A DNA stretch of 64,000 bases from Flavobacteriaceae bacterium (GCA_018402385.1 JAGYJA010000007.1:620001-684000); one strand, 5' to 3'. Shown: positions 38,006 through 47,815, numbered from the stretch's first letter. Translations and numbers: made by a program. The notes: a model not told the origin generated them from the letters alone.

Positions 38006-39853
38006 ATGTGTGGAATTGTTGGTTACATTGGTCACAGAGAAGCTTATCCCATTGTTCTTAAAGGTTTAAAAAGGCTTGAATACCGTGGCTATGATAGTGC
38101 AGGAATTGCAATTTATGACGGTAAAGAAATTCAGTTATGCAAAACCAAAGGGAAAGTTGTTGATCTTGAACAAAAAATCAAAGAAGAAACACCCACATCC
38201 GGTACACTGGCAATTGGACATACCCGTTGGGCAACCCACGGTATCCCCAATGACATCAACTCACACCCTCACTATTCAAATTCCGGCAATCTTGTCATTA
38301 TCCATAACGGTATTATAGAAAACTATGACTCCATCAAAAAAGAGCTCATAAAAAGAGGATATCATTTCCATTCAGACACAGATACTGAAGTATTAGTGAA
38401 CCTAATTGAAGATGTCATAAAAAAAGAAAAGGTAAAACTAGGTAAAGCTGTTCAAATTGCATTAAATCAGGTAGTGGGAGCTTATGCTATTGTTGTCTTT
38501 GACAAAGCAAAACCCAACGAGCTCGTTGTTGCAAAATTGGGAAGCCCCCTGGCAATTGGTTTAGGTGAAAATGAATTTTTTGTAGCCAGTGATGCCTCTC
38601 CATTTATAGAATACACAAACAACGCCATTTATTTAGAAGATGAAGAAATGGCAGTAATAAGAAGGCACAAAGGTGTTAAAATAAGAAAAATCAAAGACGA
38701 TTCTCTGGTTGAACCATACATTCAAGAACTCCAACTCAATTTAGAACAAATTGAAAAAGGGGGCTTTGATCATTTTATGATGAAAGAAATCTATGAACAA
38801 CCCTCTGCAATAAAAGATACATTTAGAGGAAGGCTTTTGGCAGACCAGGGAATTATCAAAGTGGGTGGGCTTGAAGATCACATTCAGAAATTTGTCAATG
38901 CAAACCGCATTGTCATTGTTGGCTGTGGCACTTCTTGGCATGCCGGTCTGGTTGCAGAATATATTTTTGAAGACTTAGCAAGAATTCCCGTTGAAGTAGA
39001 GTATGCCTCAGAGTTTAGATACAGAAATCCAATCATTACCGAAAAAGACGTGGTCATAGCAATCTCCCAAAGTGGTGAAACTGCAGATACACTGGCAGCA
39101 ATAAAACTAGCAAAGTCTAAAGGAGCTTTTGTCTATGGAGTTTGCAACGTTGTGGGATCGACTATTTCAAGGGAAACTCATAGTGGGACATATACTCATG
39201 CGGGACCAGAAATTGGAGTTGCATCCACAAAGGCATTCACAACTCAAATTACCGTTTTGACGCTCATCGCTCTCAAGTTGGCAAGTGTTAAAGGCACCAT
39301 TTCATTCAGAGATTACAACATATACTTAAGAGAATTAGATTTAATACCAAAGCGTGTTGAAATTGCTTTAAAATCAAATGACCATATCAAATCGATAGCC
39401 AAGATATTTAAAGATGCCAAAAATTTTCTTTATCTGGGTAGAGGATATAATTTTCCTGTTGCACTTGAAGGCGCTCTAAAGCTGAAAGAAATCTCTTATA
39501 TCCATGCAGAAGGATATCCCGCTGCTGAAATGAAACATGGCCCCATCGCTCTAATCGATGAGGAAATGCCCGTTGTAGTCATAGCTGTAAACAGCAACCA
39601 TTATGATAAAGTAGTAAGTAACATTCAGGAAATAAAATCAAGAAAAGGAATAATCATAGCCGTTGTGACAAAAGGAGATACAACAGTGAGAAATATGGCA
39701 GATTATGTGATTGAAGTACCGGAAACACCTGAATCACTCACCCCACTTGTCACTACAATTCCCTTACAACTTTTATCCTATCACATTGCTGTTTTACTGG
39801 ACAGAAACGTTGACCAACCTCGAAATTTAGCAAAATCTGTAACGGTAGAATAA
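38006..39853 (+). CDS. glmS: Glutamine-fructose-6-phosphate aminotransferase (isomerising)
   Basis: Makes glucosamine-6-phosphate from fructose-6-phosphate and glutamine, the entry step to peptidoglycan and LPS amino sugars. The 615-residue protein begins MCGIVGYIGHREA, with the catalytic Cys2 freed by Met removal; the glutaminase half includes GHTRWATHG and HNGIIENYD. Two SIS domains follow (CGTSWHAGLVAEYI and ISQSGETADTLAAIKLAK; then YLGRGYNFPVALEGALKLKE), and it ends DQPRNLAKSVTVE. It is the last gene of the GT5-DUF4270-glmS operon. Very sure. Confidence 0.97.
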   Translation: MCGIVGYIGHREAYPIVLKGLKRLEYRGYDSAGIAIYDGKEIQLCKTKGKVVDLEQKIKEETPTSGTLAIGHTRWATHGIPNDINSHPHYSNSGNLVIIHNGIIENYDSIKKELIKRGYHFHSDTDTEVLVNLIEDVIKKEKVKLGKAVQIALNQVVGAYAIVVFDKAKPNELVVAKLGSPLAIGLGENEFFVASDASPFIEYTNNAIYLEDEEMAVIRRHKGVKIRKIKDDSLVEPYIQELQLNLEQIEKGGFDHFMMKEIYEQPSAIKDTFRGRLLADQGIIKVGGLEDHIQKFVNANRIVIVGCGTSWHAGLVAEYIFEDLARIPVEVEYASEFRYRNPIITEKDVVIAISQSGETADTLAAIKLAKSKGAFVYGVCNVVGSTISRETHSGTYTHAGPEIGVASTKAFTTQITVLTLIALKLASVKGTISFRDYNIYLRELDLIPKRVEIALKSNDHIKSIAKIFKDAKNFLYLGRGYNFPVALEGALKLKEISYIHAEGYPAAEMKHGPIALIDEEMPVVVIAVNSNHYDKVVSNIQEIKSRKGIIIAVVTKGDTTVRNMADYVIEVPETPESLTPLVTTIPLQLLSYHIAVLLDRNVDQPRNLAKSVTVE

Positions 39854-39875
39854 AATAGAATTCTAAAAAAATATT

Positions 39876-39920
39876 TTTGCCATATCTAATTAAAATTAGC
39901 TATATTGTTGTCGCTAATTT
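39876..39920 (+). promoter_or_regulatory. Promoter with overlapping inverted repeats, TonB receptor/SGNH operon
   Basis: A TTTG at 39876-39879 lies 21 bases before TATATTGTTG at 39901, a near match to the -33/-7 pair. AAATTAGC (39893-39900) and GCTAATTT (39913-39920) form a perfect 8-bp inverted repeat flanking that -7 element, and CTAATT-AA-AATTAG overlaps it at 39886-39899. The layout suggests an operator for a repressor. Confidence 0.4.
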
Positions 39921-39933
39921 ATAAACATAAGAT

Positions 39934-42693
39934 ATGAAAACATTTTTCCCCTTTATTCTTTTTTTATTTTGTTTTACAACCTATTCCCAAACAACCGTTA
40001 CAGGAAATGTTGTAGATAATAATAGTCTCCCCATTCTGGGAGCAAACGTTTTAGTGACCGGCACTTCGCAGGGAACTGTAACAGATTTTGACGGTAATTT
40101 TACACTCACTGTCAATGAAGAACCCCCCTTCACAATTGAAATAAGTAGTGTTGGTTTTGAGTCCCGCACTTTTGAGGTGACAATTAATGACCAAGTGATT
40201 AGTGCTGTTTTGACCGAAGGCAGTGCACTGGATGAGATCGTTATCTCTGCTTCAAGAACACCTGAACGCATCTTTGAGTCCCCTGTTACTGTTGAACGAT
40301 TTGGGATTAAAGAAATTAAAAATACGGCTGCTGCCTCTTTTTATGAAGGCCTTGAAAACCTCAAAGGGGTTGACATCAACACAAACAGTTTAACCTTTCA
40401 ATCGATTAACACCCGTGGCTTTGCAACTTTTGCAAACACTCGTTTCGTCCAACTTGTAGATGGAATGGACAACGCTGCTCCAGTTTTAAACTTTCCTTTG
40501 GGAAACCTTTTGGGAATGACAGAATTGGATGTACACAGTGTTGAATTACTTCCCGGTGCTTCTTCTGCACTTTATGGAGCCAATGCCTTTAATGGGATAT
40601 TATTTATGACCAGCAAAAACCCTTTTGACTTTGAAGGAATCAGTGCTTATTACAAGCAAGGTATCACTTCTCAGGAAGCTGCCGGTGACAATAGTTTCTT
40701 TGATGTTGGAGTGCGAGTAGCTAAAAAATTCTCTGATAAATTTGCAGCGAAAGCAAACTTTTCCTTTTTAAAAGGAACAGACTGGTTTGCAGTAAATGAA
40801 GAAGATGTTTTAAATCCCGGAAGAGACCGCTCACATCCCAACTATGATGGACTAAACGTTTATGGAGATGAAGTTTTTACAAATATTAAAGGTGTGGGAG
40901 AAGGTCTGGCAGCTGCTGGGATAATTCCAGCAAGCGCAGTCAATCTTTTACCCAGCGAAAATGTAAGCAGAACAGGATATCTCGAAAGTGACCTAACCGA
41001 TTATAATGCTGAAAGTGTTAAATTTGATGCTGCATTATATTACAGACCTTGGGGAAATGATTTTGAAATCAGCTATTTAGGAAAAATAGGCGTAGGATCT
41101 ACGATTTATCAAGGGTCAAACCGTTATGCAATTAACAACTTCTTCTTACAACAACATAAGATTGAATTCAAAAATGACAATTTCTTCTTAAGAGGATATA
41201 TTACAGATGAAGATGCAGGAGACTCTTATGATACTCGTTTCACAGCTGTAAACTTAAATAGACAATGGAAATCAGATCCACAATGGTTTGGTCAATATGC
41301 CGGTGCCTTTGTTCAAGGTACATTAGCAGGTCTAAGCCCTGAACAAGCCCACGCTTTGGGAAGACAAACTGCCGATACAGGCAGATTTGAACCCGGGACT
41401 GAAGAATTTAAAAATGCCCTTAACAAAGTAACAAATGACCCCAATCCTTTAACAGGTGGTCAATTTAAAGATGCTTCCCAATTGCGCCACGCAGATGCCA
41501 ATTACAACTTTACTCATTTGATGCCAGATATTGCAGAAATTCAAGTGGGAGGTTCTTTTAGAGAATACAGATTGAATTCTTTTGGAACAATTTTTACAGA
41601 CTCTGACGGGCCAATTTCTTACAATGAATATGGCGCTTATCTTCAGGTTCAGAAAAAACTAGTTGAAGACAGATTGAAGCTCACAGGTTCTGTTAGATAT
41701 GATGAGTCTGAACTTTTTGAAGGTAGTTTTTCTCCTCGCTTTTCAGTTGCTTATACAGCCGGAGAAAAAAGAAATCACAACATAAGAGGTTCTGTACAAT
41801 CCGGTTTTAGAAACCCTACTACTCAGGATTTATTTATTGGTCTTGATGTGGGAAGAGCCATATTGGTTGGTTCTGCAGAAGCAAACCTCGACCGATATGT
41901 AAGACCATTTCCAATTAGTGGAGCAGGAGCTGCAGCTACAGGAAGCTCAACAGCTACTATCTCCGGACGAGATGCTTATGAAAATGCCTTCTCACTTAGC
42001 TCGGTAAACGCCGGTGCTCCTGAAGCAGCAAATGTTGACCTAGTAAAACCGGAACAAGTAACCGCATTAGAAGTAGGTTACAGAGCACGGCTTGGAAAAG
42101 TAATTCTTGATATGAATGTGTATTATAACCAATACCAAGATTTCATTTCTAACGAAACTGTGATTGTTCCTTTATATGGTGAAGTTGGTGATAATAGCCT
42201 TTCCTTATTGGCCCTTCAACAAGGCGATGTTAAAGCTTTTCAAACTTATACCAACTCTGATGCCGATGTGAAGTCCTATGGTGCTACCATTGGTGGAGGC
42301 ACTAAAGTGTTTGGAAATTTTGACTTTGATGTCAATTATACCTTTGCAGAAGAAGATTTTGACCAAGCCTCTGCACCAGATTTTAGAACAAGTTTTAACA
42401 CACCAAAACACAAGGTAAAAGCCTCTTTCGGAAATACAGATTTATTTACCAATTTTGGATTTAACATAAATTACAGATGGAGCGACGCTTTTCAATGGCA
42501 AGCAACATTTGCAGATGGAAACGTGCCTGCTTACTCAGTAGTTGATGCTCAGATAAACTATAGAATTCCGGTTTTAAAATCGACACTTAAACTGGGGGCT
42601 GCAAACATTGGAAACAATGAATATTTCACGGCCTTTGGAACCGGTCTTATCGGTACTCAATACTATGTTTCCCTAACAATAAATAATTTATAA
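39934..42693 (+). CDS. TonB-dependent receptor paired with SGNH lipoprotein
   Basis: A 919-residue outer-membrane receptor. Signal peptide about residues 1-18 (FTTYSQ); carboxypeptidase-regulatory-like domain about 20-100 (GTSQGTVTDFDGNFTLTV); plug about 105-235 (RTPERIFESPVTVERFGI, VELLPGASSALYGANAFNG); and a beta-barrel ending YVSLTINNL. The gene 20 bases downstream encodes a lipoprotein with an SGNH hydrolase fold, so the pair probably handles one ligand: hydrolysis at the surface followed by import. An ester-linked compound such as a lipid or acylated sugar is a guess. The upstream region has operator-like inverted repeats. Confidence 0.92.
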   Translation: MKTFFPFILFLFCFTTYSQTTVTGNVVDNNSLPILGANVLVTGTSQGTVTDFDGNFTLTVNEEPPFTIEISSVGFESRTFEVTINDQVISAVLTEGSALDEIVISASRTPERIFESPVTVERFGIKEIKNTAAASFYEGLENLKGVDINTNSLTFQSINTRGFATFANTRFVQLVDGMDNAAPVLNFPLGNLLGMTELDVHSVELLPGASSALYGANAFNGILFMTSKNPFDFEGISAYYKQGITSQEAAGDNSFFDVGVRVAKKFSDKFAAKANFSFLKGTDWFAVNEEDVLNPGRDRSHPNYDGLNVYGDEVFTNIKGVGEGLAAAGIIPASAVNLLPSENVSRTGYLESDLTDYNAESVKFDAALYYRPWGNDFEISYLGKIGVGSTIYQGSNRYAINNFFLQQHKIEFKNDNFFLRGYITDEDAGDSYDTRFTAVNLNRQWKSDPQWFGQYAGAFVQGTLAGLSPEQAHALGRQTADTGRFEPGTEEFKNALNKVTNDPNPLTGGQFKDASQLRHADANYNFTHLMPDIAEIQVGGSFREYRLNSFGTIFTDSDGPISYNEYGAYLQVQKKLVEDRLKLTGSVRYDESELFEGSFSPRFSVAYTAGEKRNHNIRGSVQSGFRNPTTQDLFIGLDVGRAILVGSAEANLDRYVRPFPISGAGAAATGSSTATISGRDAYENAFSLSSVNAGAPEAANVDLVKPEQVTALEVGYRARLGKVILDMNVYYNQYQDFISNETVIVPLYGEVGDNSLSLLALQQGDVKAFQTYTNSDADVKSYGATIGGGTKVFGNFDFDVNYTFAEEDFDQASAPDFRTSFNTPKHKVKASFGNTDLFTNFGFNINYRWSDAFQWQATFADGNVPAYSVVDAQINYRIPVLKSTLKLGAANIGNNEYFTAFGTGLIGTQYYVSLTINNL

Positions 42694-42713
42694 TAAAGTA
42701 AAAACGAAAAGAC

Positions 42714-44285
42714 ATGAAAATTAATAAATATAAATGGATGTTATTATTTGTTGGAGCACTTTTTATTGCTTGTGAATCTGACGATGATAGCATTTCAACA
42801 GATGATGAACAAATAATTGTTGTTTCCGGTGAAGCTGATTTTTCAAATTATGTTTCAGTTGGAAACTCTTTGACTGCCGGATACACTGACGGTGCCTTAT
42901 TCATTGCCGGACAGGAAAGCTCTTTGCCAAGTATTTTAGCTCAGCAATTTGCATTAGCAGGTGGAGGAGAATTTACACAACCCATAATGGGAGACAACCT
43001 TGGAGGTTTACTTTTAGGAGGAAATGTAATCGCTCCCAACAGATTGTTTTTCAACGGTTCAGGACCCGAAAGAGTCCAAGGGATGCCAACCACTGAAATA
43101 ACGAATACTTTGAGTGGACCTTTCAACAATATGGGAGTACCCGGTGCTAAAAGTTTTCATCTTGTAGCGCCTGGTTATGGGAATGCCGCAGGCGTTCCCA
43201 CCGGACAAGCAAACCCTTATTTTGTTAGATTTGCAAGTAGTCCAAACACGACCATAATTAATGATGCGGCAGGACAACAGCCCACTTTCTTTTCGCTATG
43301 GATTGGAAATAATGATGTTTTATCCTATGCAACAAGCGGTGGTGACGGCATCAATCAAGCAGGAAATTTAGACCCATCCACTTATGGTGGCAACGATATC
43401 ACAGACCCCAATGTGTTTGCACAAGTTTATTCAAGCGTTGTTGATGGAATGACTACCGGAGGCGCTAAAGGTGTTGTGGCAAATATCCCCAATGTAACCA
43501 GCATCCCTTATTTTAACACCGTACTATTTAACCCTTTAGATCCAAACAATCCAAATTTTGGCCCCCTAATTCCAACTCTGAATGCAACATTTGCAAATCT
43601 CAACCAGGTTTTTGTTGCTCTTGGAGTTCCGGAAAGATCTATTGTTTTCAATGAGAATTCGGCAAGTCCAGTTGTTGTTAAAGATGAATATTTGACAGAT
43701 TTATCTGCACAAATCGCAGGAGCTTTAATCGCAGGAGGTGCAGACCCATTAACAGCACAACTCTTTGCAGGTCTTTATGGTCAAGCCAGACAGGCTAATG
43801 AAAACGATTTATTGGTTTTACCCAGTTCAACAATTATTGGACAATTAAACCAGCAAGCCTTTGATGATTTAGTGGCTTTAGGAGTACCTCCGGCAACTGC
43901 AGGTCAGCTCGCCGTGAATGGTGTCACATTCCCTCTTGAAGATCAATGGGTATTATTACCTGAAGAACAACAAGAGGTTGCCTCTGCAACTGCGGCATTT
44001 AATCAAATCATTGAAAGTGTTGCCAACCAAAAAGGGCTCGCTTTTGTGGATGTATTTTCTATATTAAATGAAGTGGCTGATACCGGGGTCGCCTTTGACG
44101 AATACAATATGAATGCAGATTTGGTATTCGGTGGAGCTTTTTCATTAGATGGTGTGCATCCCACAGCCAGAGGGTATGCGTTTCTTGCTAATGAGTTTAC
44201 GAAAGCTATCAATGCAAAATATGGTTCAACCTTACCTCCGGTAAAAGCAAAAGATTATATCACGCTTTATCCTGCGTCGTTGTAA
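42714..44285 (+). CDS. SGNH/GDSL hydrolase-like lipoprotein
   Basis: A 523-residue lipoprotein (lipobox Cys near residue 19, LFIACESDDD, with surface-export-like acidic residues). SGNH blocks are in order: block I YVSVGNSLTAGYTDG (Ser), block II NMGVPGAKSFHL (Gly), block III LWIGNNDVLSYA (Asn) and block V DGVHPTARGYAFLANEF (Asp-His). All four signature residues are kept, so an active esterase or deacylase is likely. It is longer than the usual 200-300 residues because of an insertion between blocks III and V (about residues 215-440). It is in an operon with the TonB-dependent receptor and ends at a terminator. Confidence 0.88.
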   Translation: MKINKYKWMLLFVGALFIACESDDDSISTDDEQIIVVSGEADFSNYVSVGNSLTAGYTDGALFIAGQESSLPSILAQQFALAGGGEFTQPIMGDNLGGLLLGGNVIAPNRLFFNGSGPERVQGMPTTEITNTLSGPFNNMGVPGAKSFHLVAPGYGNAAGVPTGQANPYFVRFASSPNTTIINDAAGQQPTFFSLWIGNNDVLSYATSGGDGINQAGNLDPSTYGGNDITDPNVFAQVYSSVVDGMTTGGAKGVVANIPNVTSIPYFNTVLFNPLDPNNPNFGPLIPTLNATFANLNQVFVALGVPERSIVFNENSASPVVVKDEYLTDLSAQIAGALIAGGADPLTAQLFAGLYGQARQANENDLLVLPSSTIIGQLNQQAFDDLVALGVPPATAGQLAVNGVTFPLEDQWVLLPEEQQEVASATAAFNQIIESVANQKGLAFVDVFSILNEVADTGVAFDEYNMNADLVFGGAFSLDGVHPTARGYAFLANEFTKAINAKYGSTLPPVKAKDYITLYPASL

Positions 44286-44306
44286 TCAAATGATTTATAT
44301 TATTAT

Positions 44307-44336
44307 AAAAAGACCCACAATTTTGTGGGTCTTTTT
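44307..44336. terminator. Bidirectional terminator
   Basis: AAAAAGACCCACAA and TTGTGGGTCTTTTT around a 2-base loop. It touches the stop codon of the convergent minus-strand gene. Confidence 0.9.
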
Positions 44337-45943
44337 TATTCTATTGCAAATGTCTCATTCAAGGTCCAGTTTGCTCGAATGTCTAATAACTTTGGAAAGT
44401 AAATCACTTCTTCCGGTTGCAATTTTCTTAAAAAATTTCCGGTGTCCCATATCCCATTTTGATTTTCATCAATTACAATTCTAACATAATAATTTCCCGG
44501 AACAATGTTTTCAAAATTAAAAGTGGTTTGATTTTCAACACCCAAAAGTTCTCTTCTCAACTCTCCATTTTCTGAGACGAGTTGAACGATAAGTGGTAAA
44601 GATTTTGGCTCATCAAGATTAAAAGATAAAAAACCATAGTCAGAAGGTGTTCGGGTGTTAGTTTTGAATGAAATGGTGTCGTTCACTGCTCCAAAAAAAT
44701 CAGTGATTGCCTCCGGAAAAAATGTGATGGTGTAAAGCTGCCTTTCCGTTTTTTCAAAATCAAAACTGAGGAGGTTGAATCTTTGGTCAAAATCAACCTC
44801 AAATGGAACTGCTATTGTGTCCTTGTCAACAATTTCAATGAGGCTTTTTTCAAAAAATCTAATTGGTGTAGTGCCTGTTACAAGAAATTGTTCATCAAAA
44901 GCTAATGCGCCTGTTTTCAAAGCAGAAAGTTTTAAGCTGTCTCTTTCTGCTTTTTGCATTCTAACCATTAAGGTGTCCACTTTATTAGTATTTGTTACCT
45001 TAAATTGTAAAGAGTCAGTTTCCATTTTTGGTTGAAACCAATAATATAAAGAATCGCTTTTTAAATCTTTTGTGATGGTTTCTTCAAATCCCAAAGGCTT
45101 TGATGACAACAATTCAATAGCAATTTCATTGCCCTCACCTTCATATCCAAACTGGATTCTCTGACTGTTGAGAGCCGATGGTCTTGCCAATTTGTATTCG
45201 GGAATCTCCTTGAAAAGATTGATTCGATATGTAGTGTCTGAAGGGACTTTTATAAATTCAGAAACATACCCAATTTTATCTGCTTGAGGTTCAAAAGTGT
45301 AATTGGAATTATTGTCTTTTAGACCAACGAGTAAGTAAGTCCCTTCTCTAATATTTTCAATTTCAAAAAATTCCGGATTCTGCTGAGTTGAAGCGATGTA
45401 AAGTGGTTTACTGTTATAGACAATAGAATCTGTAAAGTTTTCATTAACTTCATATAGCATAACGGTGACATTTTCTTCCGGCTTCACCTTTAATGCATCA
45501 CTAATTGTGCCTCGAACTTTAAGACTGTCAATATAGCTCCCGGTTGAAAAAACATATTTAAAAAACTCAAAAGAGTTCTCTTCATTATTATCCACAATAC
45601 TAGTTCCAAAGTTGATACTGTAAGTGGTGTTTTCTTTTAAGGTGTCATTAATTAATATTTTTAGAAGTTTTGAGGTGCTAAAAGGAGTAATTGTGGGTTG
45701 ATTATCTAATGGCGGCGAAATAATCAACTGTTGTTGTAAGTTTTTTAATTTAATATATTCATCAAAATAAATGGTGATTTCATTCCCCTTGAAATTAGTG
45801 GAATAATTTTCAGGAACAGACCTCAAAATTACAGGAGCGATCGTATCCCTGGCTCCTCCATCAGGGTTTCCACGCTTTGCACAATCCACAAATGATAAGG
45901 ACAAGAGAACAAGAAAAATAATATAAAGAAATTTACCCTTCAT
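44336..45943 (-). CDS. Ig-like domain-containing lipoprotein
   Basis: A 535-residue lipoprotein of unknown function. I take ATG 45943 as the start because it gives a proper lipoprotein signal (MKGKFLYIIFLVLLSLSFVDC); an in-frame ATG 32 codons upstream overlaps the comF gene and adds a non-signal sequence. After the Cys comes AKRGNPDGGARDTIAPVILRS, the usual opening of the SbsA-type Ig-like domain in Bacteroidota (about residues 35-135, FDEYIKLKNLQQQLIISPP). Later beta-rich parts include a calcium-loop-like DENQNGIWDTGNF near the C terminus. Probably an envelope protein; no enzymatic motif is seen. Confidence 0.85.
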   Translation of the reverse strand: MKGKFLYIIFLVLLSLSFVDCAKRGNPDGGARDTIAPVILRSVPENYSTNFKGNEITIYFDEYIKLKNLQQQLIISPPLDNQPTITPFSTSKLLKILINDTLKENTTYSINFGTSIVDNNEENSFEFFKYVFSTGSYIDSLKVRGTISDALKVKPEENVTVMLYEVNENFTDSIVYNSKPLYIASTQQNPEFFEIENIREGTYLLVGLKDNNSNYTFEPQADKIGYVSEFIKVPSDTTYRINLFKEIPEYKLARPSALNSQRIQFGYEGEGNEIAIELLSSKPLGFEETITKDLKSDSLYYWFQPKMETDSLQFKVTNTNKVDTLMVRMQKAERDSLKLSALKTGALAFDEQFLVTGTTPIRFFEKSLIEIVDKDTIAVPFEVDFDQRFNLLSFDFEKTERQLYTITFFPEAITDFFGAVNDTISFKTNTRTPSDYGFLSFNLDEPKSLPLIVQLVSENGELRRELLGVENQTTFNFENIVPGNYYVRIVIDENQNGIWDTGNFLRKLQPEEVIYFPKLLDIRANWTLNETFAIE

Positions 45944-46013
45944 ACTGCAAAGATGCAAAAAATATCCATGAAAGTAGTTTGCTATATGTAAATGAAAACA
46001 GAAATAACTAGTT

Positions 46014-46682
46014 CTATTTTGTAATTGCCATCGTAGCAAAACTAAGACGAACAGCTGCTGCCTTTAAAAGCTTTAATGAACAAGATTCCAATGTGGCTCC
46101 AGATGTGATGATGTCATCTACAATCAACAGGTGTTTCCCGGCAATTTTATGCGCATTTTGCACAGTAAAAACCTCTTCCTGACTAAAGATCCTTGAAATA
46201 CGTTCTTTAAAAACCTGAGACTTTGTGGGAGTAACCTTTACCAAAACATCATCAACATAAGGGATTTCAAGCGCTTTTGCTATTTCCTTTCCAAACCCTT
46301 CTACCTGATTAAACCCTCTTTCTCTTAATTTCTTTTTATGGAGTGGCACCGGGAGAACCATATCAATCTCTTTGTATGCTTCAATACCTTTTAACTCTTC
46401 TCCAAGCCAGGCACCAAAAATGAGTCCTATTTTTTTCCCTTTTTTATACTTTAGAGCGTGAACAAATTTTTGAGTAAGACCGTTTTTTTTAAAATATAAA
46501 AGTGAAGTTGCATTAACGACAGGAACCCGCCCATAAAATAGTTGAAGCATTTCATCGCTACCTGAAGCGTGAAAACAAGCAAGTGGCAACTCGTGCCTGC
46601 ACACTGCACAAATCTCAAGTTCACTAGCACCCAATTCCTTGTGACAGCCTCTACATAGTTTTGGAAAAAAAATATTTAACAT
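46014..46682 (-). CDS. comF: ComF family phosphoribosyltransferase-like protein
   Basis: A 222-residue ComFC homologue needed in other bacteria for uptake or processing of transforming DNA. The N-terminal zinc-binding segment is CRGCHKELGASELEICAVC (residues about 10-28); VLPVPLHKKKLRERGFNQVE is the family signature and HLLIVDDIITSGATLES is the PRPP-binding phosphoribosyltransferase motif. It is separated from the Ig-like lipoprotein gene by about 70 bases on the same strand, and is divergent from the coiled-coil gene at 46781. Confidence 0.92.
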   Translation of the reverse strand: MLNIFFPKLCRGCHKELGASELEICAVCRHELPLACFHASGSDEMLQLFYGRVPVVNATSLLYFKKNGLTQKFVHALKYKKGKKIGLIFGAWLGEELKGIEAYKEIDMVLPVPLHKKKLRERGFNQVEGFGKEIAKALEIPYVDDVLVKVTPTKSQVFKERISRIFSQEEVFTVQNAHKIAGKHLLIVDDIITSGATLESCSLKLLKAAAVRLSFATMAITK

Positions 46683-46780
46683 AATATTTGAACTATTTAT
46701 CGCAACTTAAATAACATTTTTAATTTAGTTCAACTAATTTAGCAGTATCATAACAAATTACAAAACCTAAATCAACCCAA

Positions 46781-47662
46781 ATGGAAACAGAGAACAAAAA
46801 CTCAAAATTAAGATGGTTAATCGGCATACTCGCCATTTTACTCATTGCCTTAACTGTTTTTACAATTAAACTTTATTTTGATAGTCAGGAAAACGCAACC
46901 AATTTAGAAATCCAAAAAATGGATATTGAAGAAGAACTGGAAGAGTTGCTCGTTAATTACAACTTAGCCATTGAAGAAAACCGTTCAAAAGATAATGAAC
47001 TCATTGAGGCAAGAGATCGAATTGAACAGCTGCTGGATTCTGTAAAAGGAGCACAGGCCAATCTGGATTTGATAAGACGTTATCGCATTGAGATCGGCCA
47101 GCTTAAGACAGAAAAAAACGCCTTGTTTAAAAGAGCAGACAGTCTTCAAAATGTCGCAGAAATTTTAAGAACTGAAAGAGACAGTACCACAGTCGCTCTT
47201 GATGAAACCGTCAAAAAGGTGGATTCCATTTCATTACAAAATGAAGCACTTGCCCAAGTGGTTGCTATTGGTTCTGCTTTGAAGGTTTCCCGATTAAAAG
47301 GAGAAGGTGTAATAGTGAGAAACAGTGGCAAAATAGTTGAAACAGATCGTACCAGAAGAGCTGACAAAGTGAGAGCTTGCTTTACCCTCAATGCAAACGA
47401 AATTGCAGAAAGCGGTGATAAACTACTCTTTATTCAGGTAATAAATCCCGAAAACAATGTGCTTGGAGAAAAATCTGTTGTGAATTTTGAAGATAAAATA
47501 TTGACATACAGCGCCACTTCAAATGTGTTTTACGACAAAGAAGAACTGGATGTGTGTGTACTTGTCAATACAACGGAAGAAGATTTAGTGCCCGGAACTT
47601 ATTACATCAATGTATTTGACGGCCCGCGTTTGGTTGCCAATTCTTCAATCGATTTGAGATAG
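46781..47662 (+). CDS. Membrane-anchored coiled-coil protein
   Basis: A 293-residue protein with one transmembrane helix at about residues 12-31 (LIGILAILLIALTVFTIKLY), a long coiled coil at about 35-155 (EIQKMDIEEELEELLVNY, RIEQLLDSVKGAQANLDLI) and a C-terminal beta-rich domain (about 165-293) ending GTYYINVFDGPRLVANSSIDLR. The beta domain reads as a small sandwich. Similar flavobacterial proteins are often labelled as ParA or chromosome partitioning proteins, but there is no Walker motif here. The function is unknown. It is followed by a terminator hairpin before glyS. Confidence 0.8.
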   Translation: METENKNSKLRWLIGILAILLIALTVFTIKLYFDSQENATNLEIQKMDIEEELEELLVNYNLAIEENRSKDNELIEARDRIEQLLDSVKGAQANLDLIRRYRIEIGQLKTEKNALFKRADSLQNVAEILRTERDSTTVALDETVKKVDSISLQNEALAQVVAIGSALKVSRLKGEGVIVRNSGKIVETDRTRRADKVRACFTLNANEIAESGDKLLFIQVINPENNVLGEKSVVNFEDKILTYSATSNVFYDKEELDVCVLVNTTEEDLVPGTYYINVFDGPRLVANSSIDLR

Positions 47663-47771
47663 AAAACAGAACATACACAACCGCAAAGCAAGCTTGCTAG
47701 TACTTAAGAAAAGGCCTTTTGGTTTTGTGGCAAGCCAGGAAAAATTAAAATCTCGATTATCAAGAAAAAAT

Positions 47772-47805
47772 AAAAACCACTTCGGCTTTTTTCGCAGTGG
47801 TTTTT
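47772..47805 (+). terminator. Terminator with T run overlapping the glyS promoter
   Basis: AAAAACCACT, a 14-base loop, AGTGGTTTTT. The T run extends into TATTTTTG at 47808-47815. Confidence 0.7.
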
Positions 47806-47807
47806 TT

Positions 47808-47815
47808 TATTTTTG
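47808..47815 (+). promoter_or_regulatory. TAnnTTTG -7 element, possible leaderless glyS transcript
   Basis: TATTTTTG ends 4 bases before the glyS ATG at 47820. A start of transcription about 5 bases downstream would fall on or near the AUG. No clear -33 box because the upstream DNA is the terminator stem. Confidence 0.4.

Noticed and set aside
45944..46039. Longer start for the Ig-like lipoprotein overlapping comF
   Set aside because: It would bury the lipoprotein signal sequence in the interior of the protein.
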